Positions 63,079-64,000 of a stretch of 64,000 nt of DNA are shown one piece after another. The stretch comes from Isoptericola peretonis. Its GTDB lineage: Bacteria; Actinomycetota; Actinomycetes; Actinomycetales; Cellulomonadaceae. A program made the translations under genes and the position numbers. The stretch's first letter is position 1; every line of letters begins with the position of its first letter. The notes under the pieces were generated by a model. It had not been told where the DNA came from. It searched no databases and worked only from the letters and a program-made list of their open reading frames with translations. The DNA lies in the NCBI GenBank assembly GCA_023241745.1, contig JALQCY010000005.1, forward strand, positions 62,001 through 126,000. The letters are read 5' to 3'.

Positions 63079-64000
63079 GCGCCGGCCGTCCCGAACGCCG
63101 CGCGCACCGCTCCCACGGCCGCCCCGCCGCCCAGCACGGGCGTGTCGGCCACCGCGTCCAGGGCCGCGGGGTCCGCCCCGGCGACGTCCGCCGCCCCCGC
63201 GACGCGCACCGCGGCGGCGAGGATCGCCGGCCGCGGCCGGTCCCCTCCGTCGAGGATCTTGAACGCCACCGCGGACCCGTCCGGCAGCCCCGCCGCGCAG
63301 ACGCCGTCGGCCCCGATCTTCGCGACCGTGCCGGGCACGGCGGTCATGACCAGCGTGTCCTCCCGCCCCCGGCCCGCGACCATCTCGGGGTGCCCGGCCA
63401 TCGCGCGGGCGACGCGCGCCACGTCGGCGTCGCCGTCCGCCGCGCCCGACCCCGCCGCCGCGAGGCGCCCGAACGACCGCGCCAGCCCGAGCACCGTCGT
63501 GGAGAACAGCGGGGCGCCGCACCCGTCCACCGTGCCGAGGGGTTCGTCGTCGTCCGTCAGCGCGACCACGGCGGACCGCACCGCACGCTGCAGCGGGTGC
63601 GCCGGGTCCAGGTAGGACGCCGTGTCCCAGCCCGCAGCGACGCACGTGGCGAGCATGGCGGCGTGCTTGCCCGAGCAGTTCTGCGCGATCCGCTCCGGCC
63701 CGCGACCGGCCTCCTGCCAGGCGCGCGCCTCGGCGCGGCCGAGCGGCAGGTCGGGGGTGTTGCGCAGGGCGGACTCGTCGAGCCCCGCCCCCGCGAGGAT
63801 CTCCCGCGCCCCGGCGAGGTGCTCGGGCGCGCCGCTGTGGCTCGCCGCCGCGAGCGCGAGCAGGCGGTCCGGCAGGTCGAGGCCCGAGCGCAGCATGGCG
63901 AGCGCCTGCAGCGGCTTCGCCGAGGAGCGCGGCCAGATCGTCGTCGCGGGGTCGCCGAGGGCGAGCCGGACCTCCCCGCCCGGGCCCAGCACCACGAGGT
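63075..64000 (-). CDS. Asparaginase-like protein (L-asparaginase II family), N terminus beyond the window
   Basis: The frame is open to the window edge, so the N-terminal residues are missing. The visible part has [22 protein letters not shown], the family motif, then [34 protein letters not shown] and [21 protein letters not shown]. These match the AnsA-type II asparaginase family found in actinobacteria. The end is coupled to dtd by an ATGA overlap. Members hydrolyse asparagine, although activity has been shown for only a few. Confidence 0.9.
   Translation of the reverse strand, partial: LVVLGPGGEVRLALGDPATTIWPRSSAKPLQALAMLRSGLDLPDRLLALAAASHSGAPEHLAGAREILAGAGLDESALRNTPDLPLGRAEARAWQEAGRGPERIAQNCSGKHAAMLATCVAAGWDTASYLDPAHPLQRAVRSAVVALTDDDEPLGTVDGCGAPLFSTTVLGLARSFGRLAAAGSGAADGDADVARVARAMAGHPEMVAGRGREDTLVMTAVPGTVAKIGADGVCAAGLPDGSAVAFKILDGGDRPRPAILAAAVRVAGAADVAGADPAALDAVADTPVLGGGAAVGAVRAAFGTAGA

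Overview
The window is chromosomal DNA from a very GC-rich actinomycete. Mycothiol synthesis (mshA), Lsr2, coenzyme F420 genes (cofD-cofC), MocR, TetR and Lsr2-type regulators, frequent GTG starts and many start codons that sit 5-8 bases after a TAnnnT hexamer all point that way. The gene order lsr2 / lysS / nadC / nadB / panD / panC / DUF2520 / PH / DUF3180 / folK-folB / folP / folE / ftsH / hpt / tilS is the one I associate with Micrococcales such as Cellulomonadaceae and Promicromonosporaceae (inference, not searched). I see no phage, insertion sequence, CRISPR, tRNA or rRNA. The window is core chromosome plus ordinary accessory loci.

Layout. 1-1671 (minus): the N-terminal part of mshA and a beta-propeller lactonase. 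1702-20375 (minus): a long housekeeping run, read from right to left: a DUF2342 zinc-hydrolase-like protein, tilS, hpt, ftsH, folE, folP, a fused folB-folK, DUF3180, two PH-domain membrane proteins, a DUF2520 Rossmann protein, panC, panD, nadB, nadC, lysS, a 54-residue membrane protein and lsr2, closed by a perfect 27-bp hairpin. Most junctions are ATGA or GTGA overlaps, so folate, pantothenate and NAD synthesis are translationally chained to ftsH. 20447-24810: a GNAT remnant, a PBP4-type D,D-carboxypeptidase, inorganic pyrophosphatase, a zinc-ribbon peptide, an alcohol dehydrogenase and a GNAT enzyme. 24815-27563 (minus): a membrane protein, histidine kinase and response regulator operon. 27657-29063: a secreted coiled-coil NlpC/P60 hydrolase.

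29211-32103 (plus) is metY-metX behind a seven-codon Cys leader peptide. 32203-36332 holds a VOC protein, a coiled-coil protein and a quinone-oxidoreductase-like protein from overlapping divergent promoters, and a nuclease-like protein with a C-terminal RAMA-type modified-DNA reader domain. 36485-38504 has a thiamine-binding (MTH1187) protein and cofD-cofC for F420. 38577-42106 has a cupin, an aldo/keto reductase, a MocR regulator whose start is flanked by a 14-bp inverted repeat, and a nitroreductase.

42150-46023 is a YhgE/Pip membrane protein with a degenerate ABC ATPase partner and a divergent TetR regulator, with two TTGAC-N5-GTCAA-type operators between them. 46094-49866 has an orphan membrane protein and a fused FAD/Fe-S oxidoreductase. 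49936-52925 is a DrrAB-type exporter with its TetR regulator, with operators upstream. 53061-55891 has an epimerase, a MarR-azoreductase pair with TTGAA-type operators, and an OsmC peroxidase, with a 31-bp hairpin between azoR and osmC. 56000-58013 is an ECF sigma factor with a single-pass membrane partner. 58165-60941 has a DUF4012 membrane protein and an LPQTG surface protein. 60969-64000 has a LuxR-type regulator, D-aminoacyl-tRNA deacylase and the C-terminal part of an asparaginase-like protein that runs off the window.

No single wholly new system stands out. The strongest leads are the RAMA reader protein, the Cys leader peptide of metYX, the YhgE/pseudo-ATPase/TetR locus, the FolB-FolK fusion with its APEQY-repeat tail, and the MocR inverted repeat.
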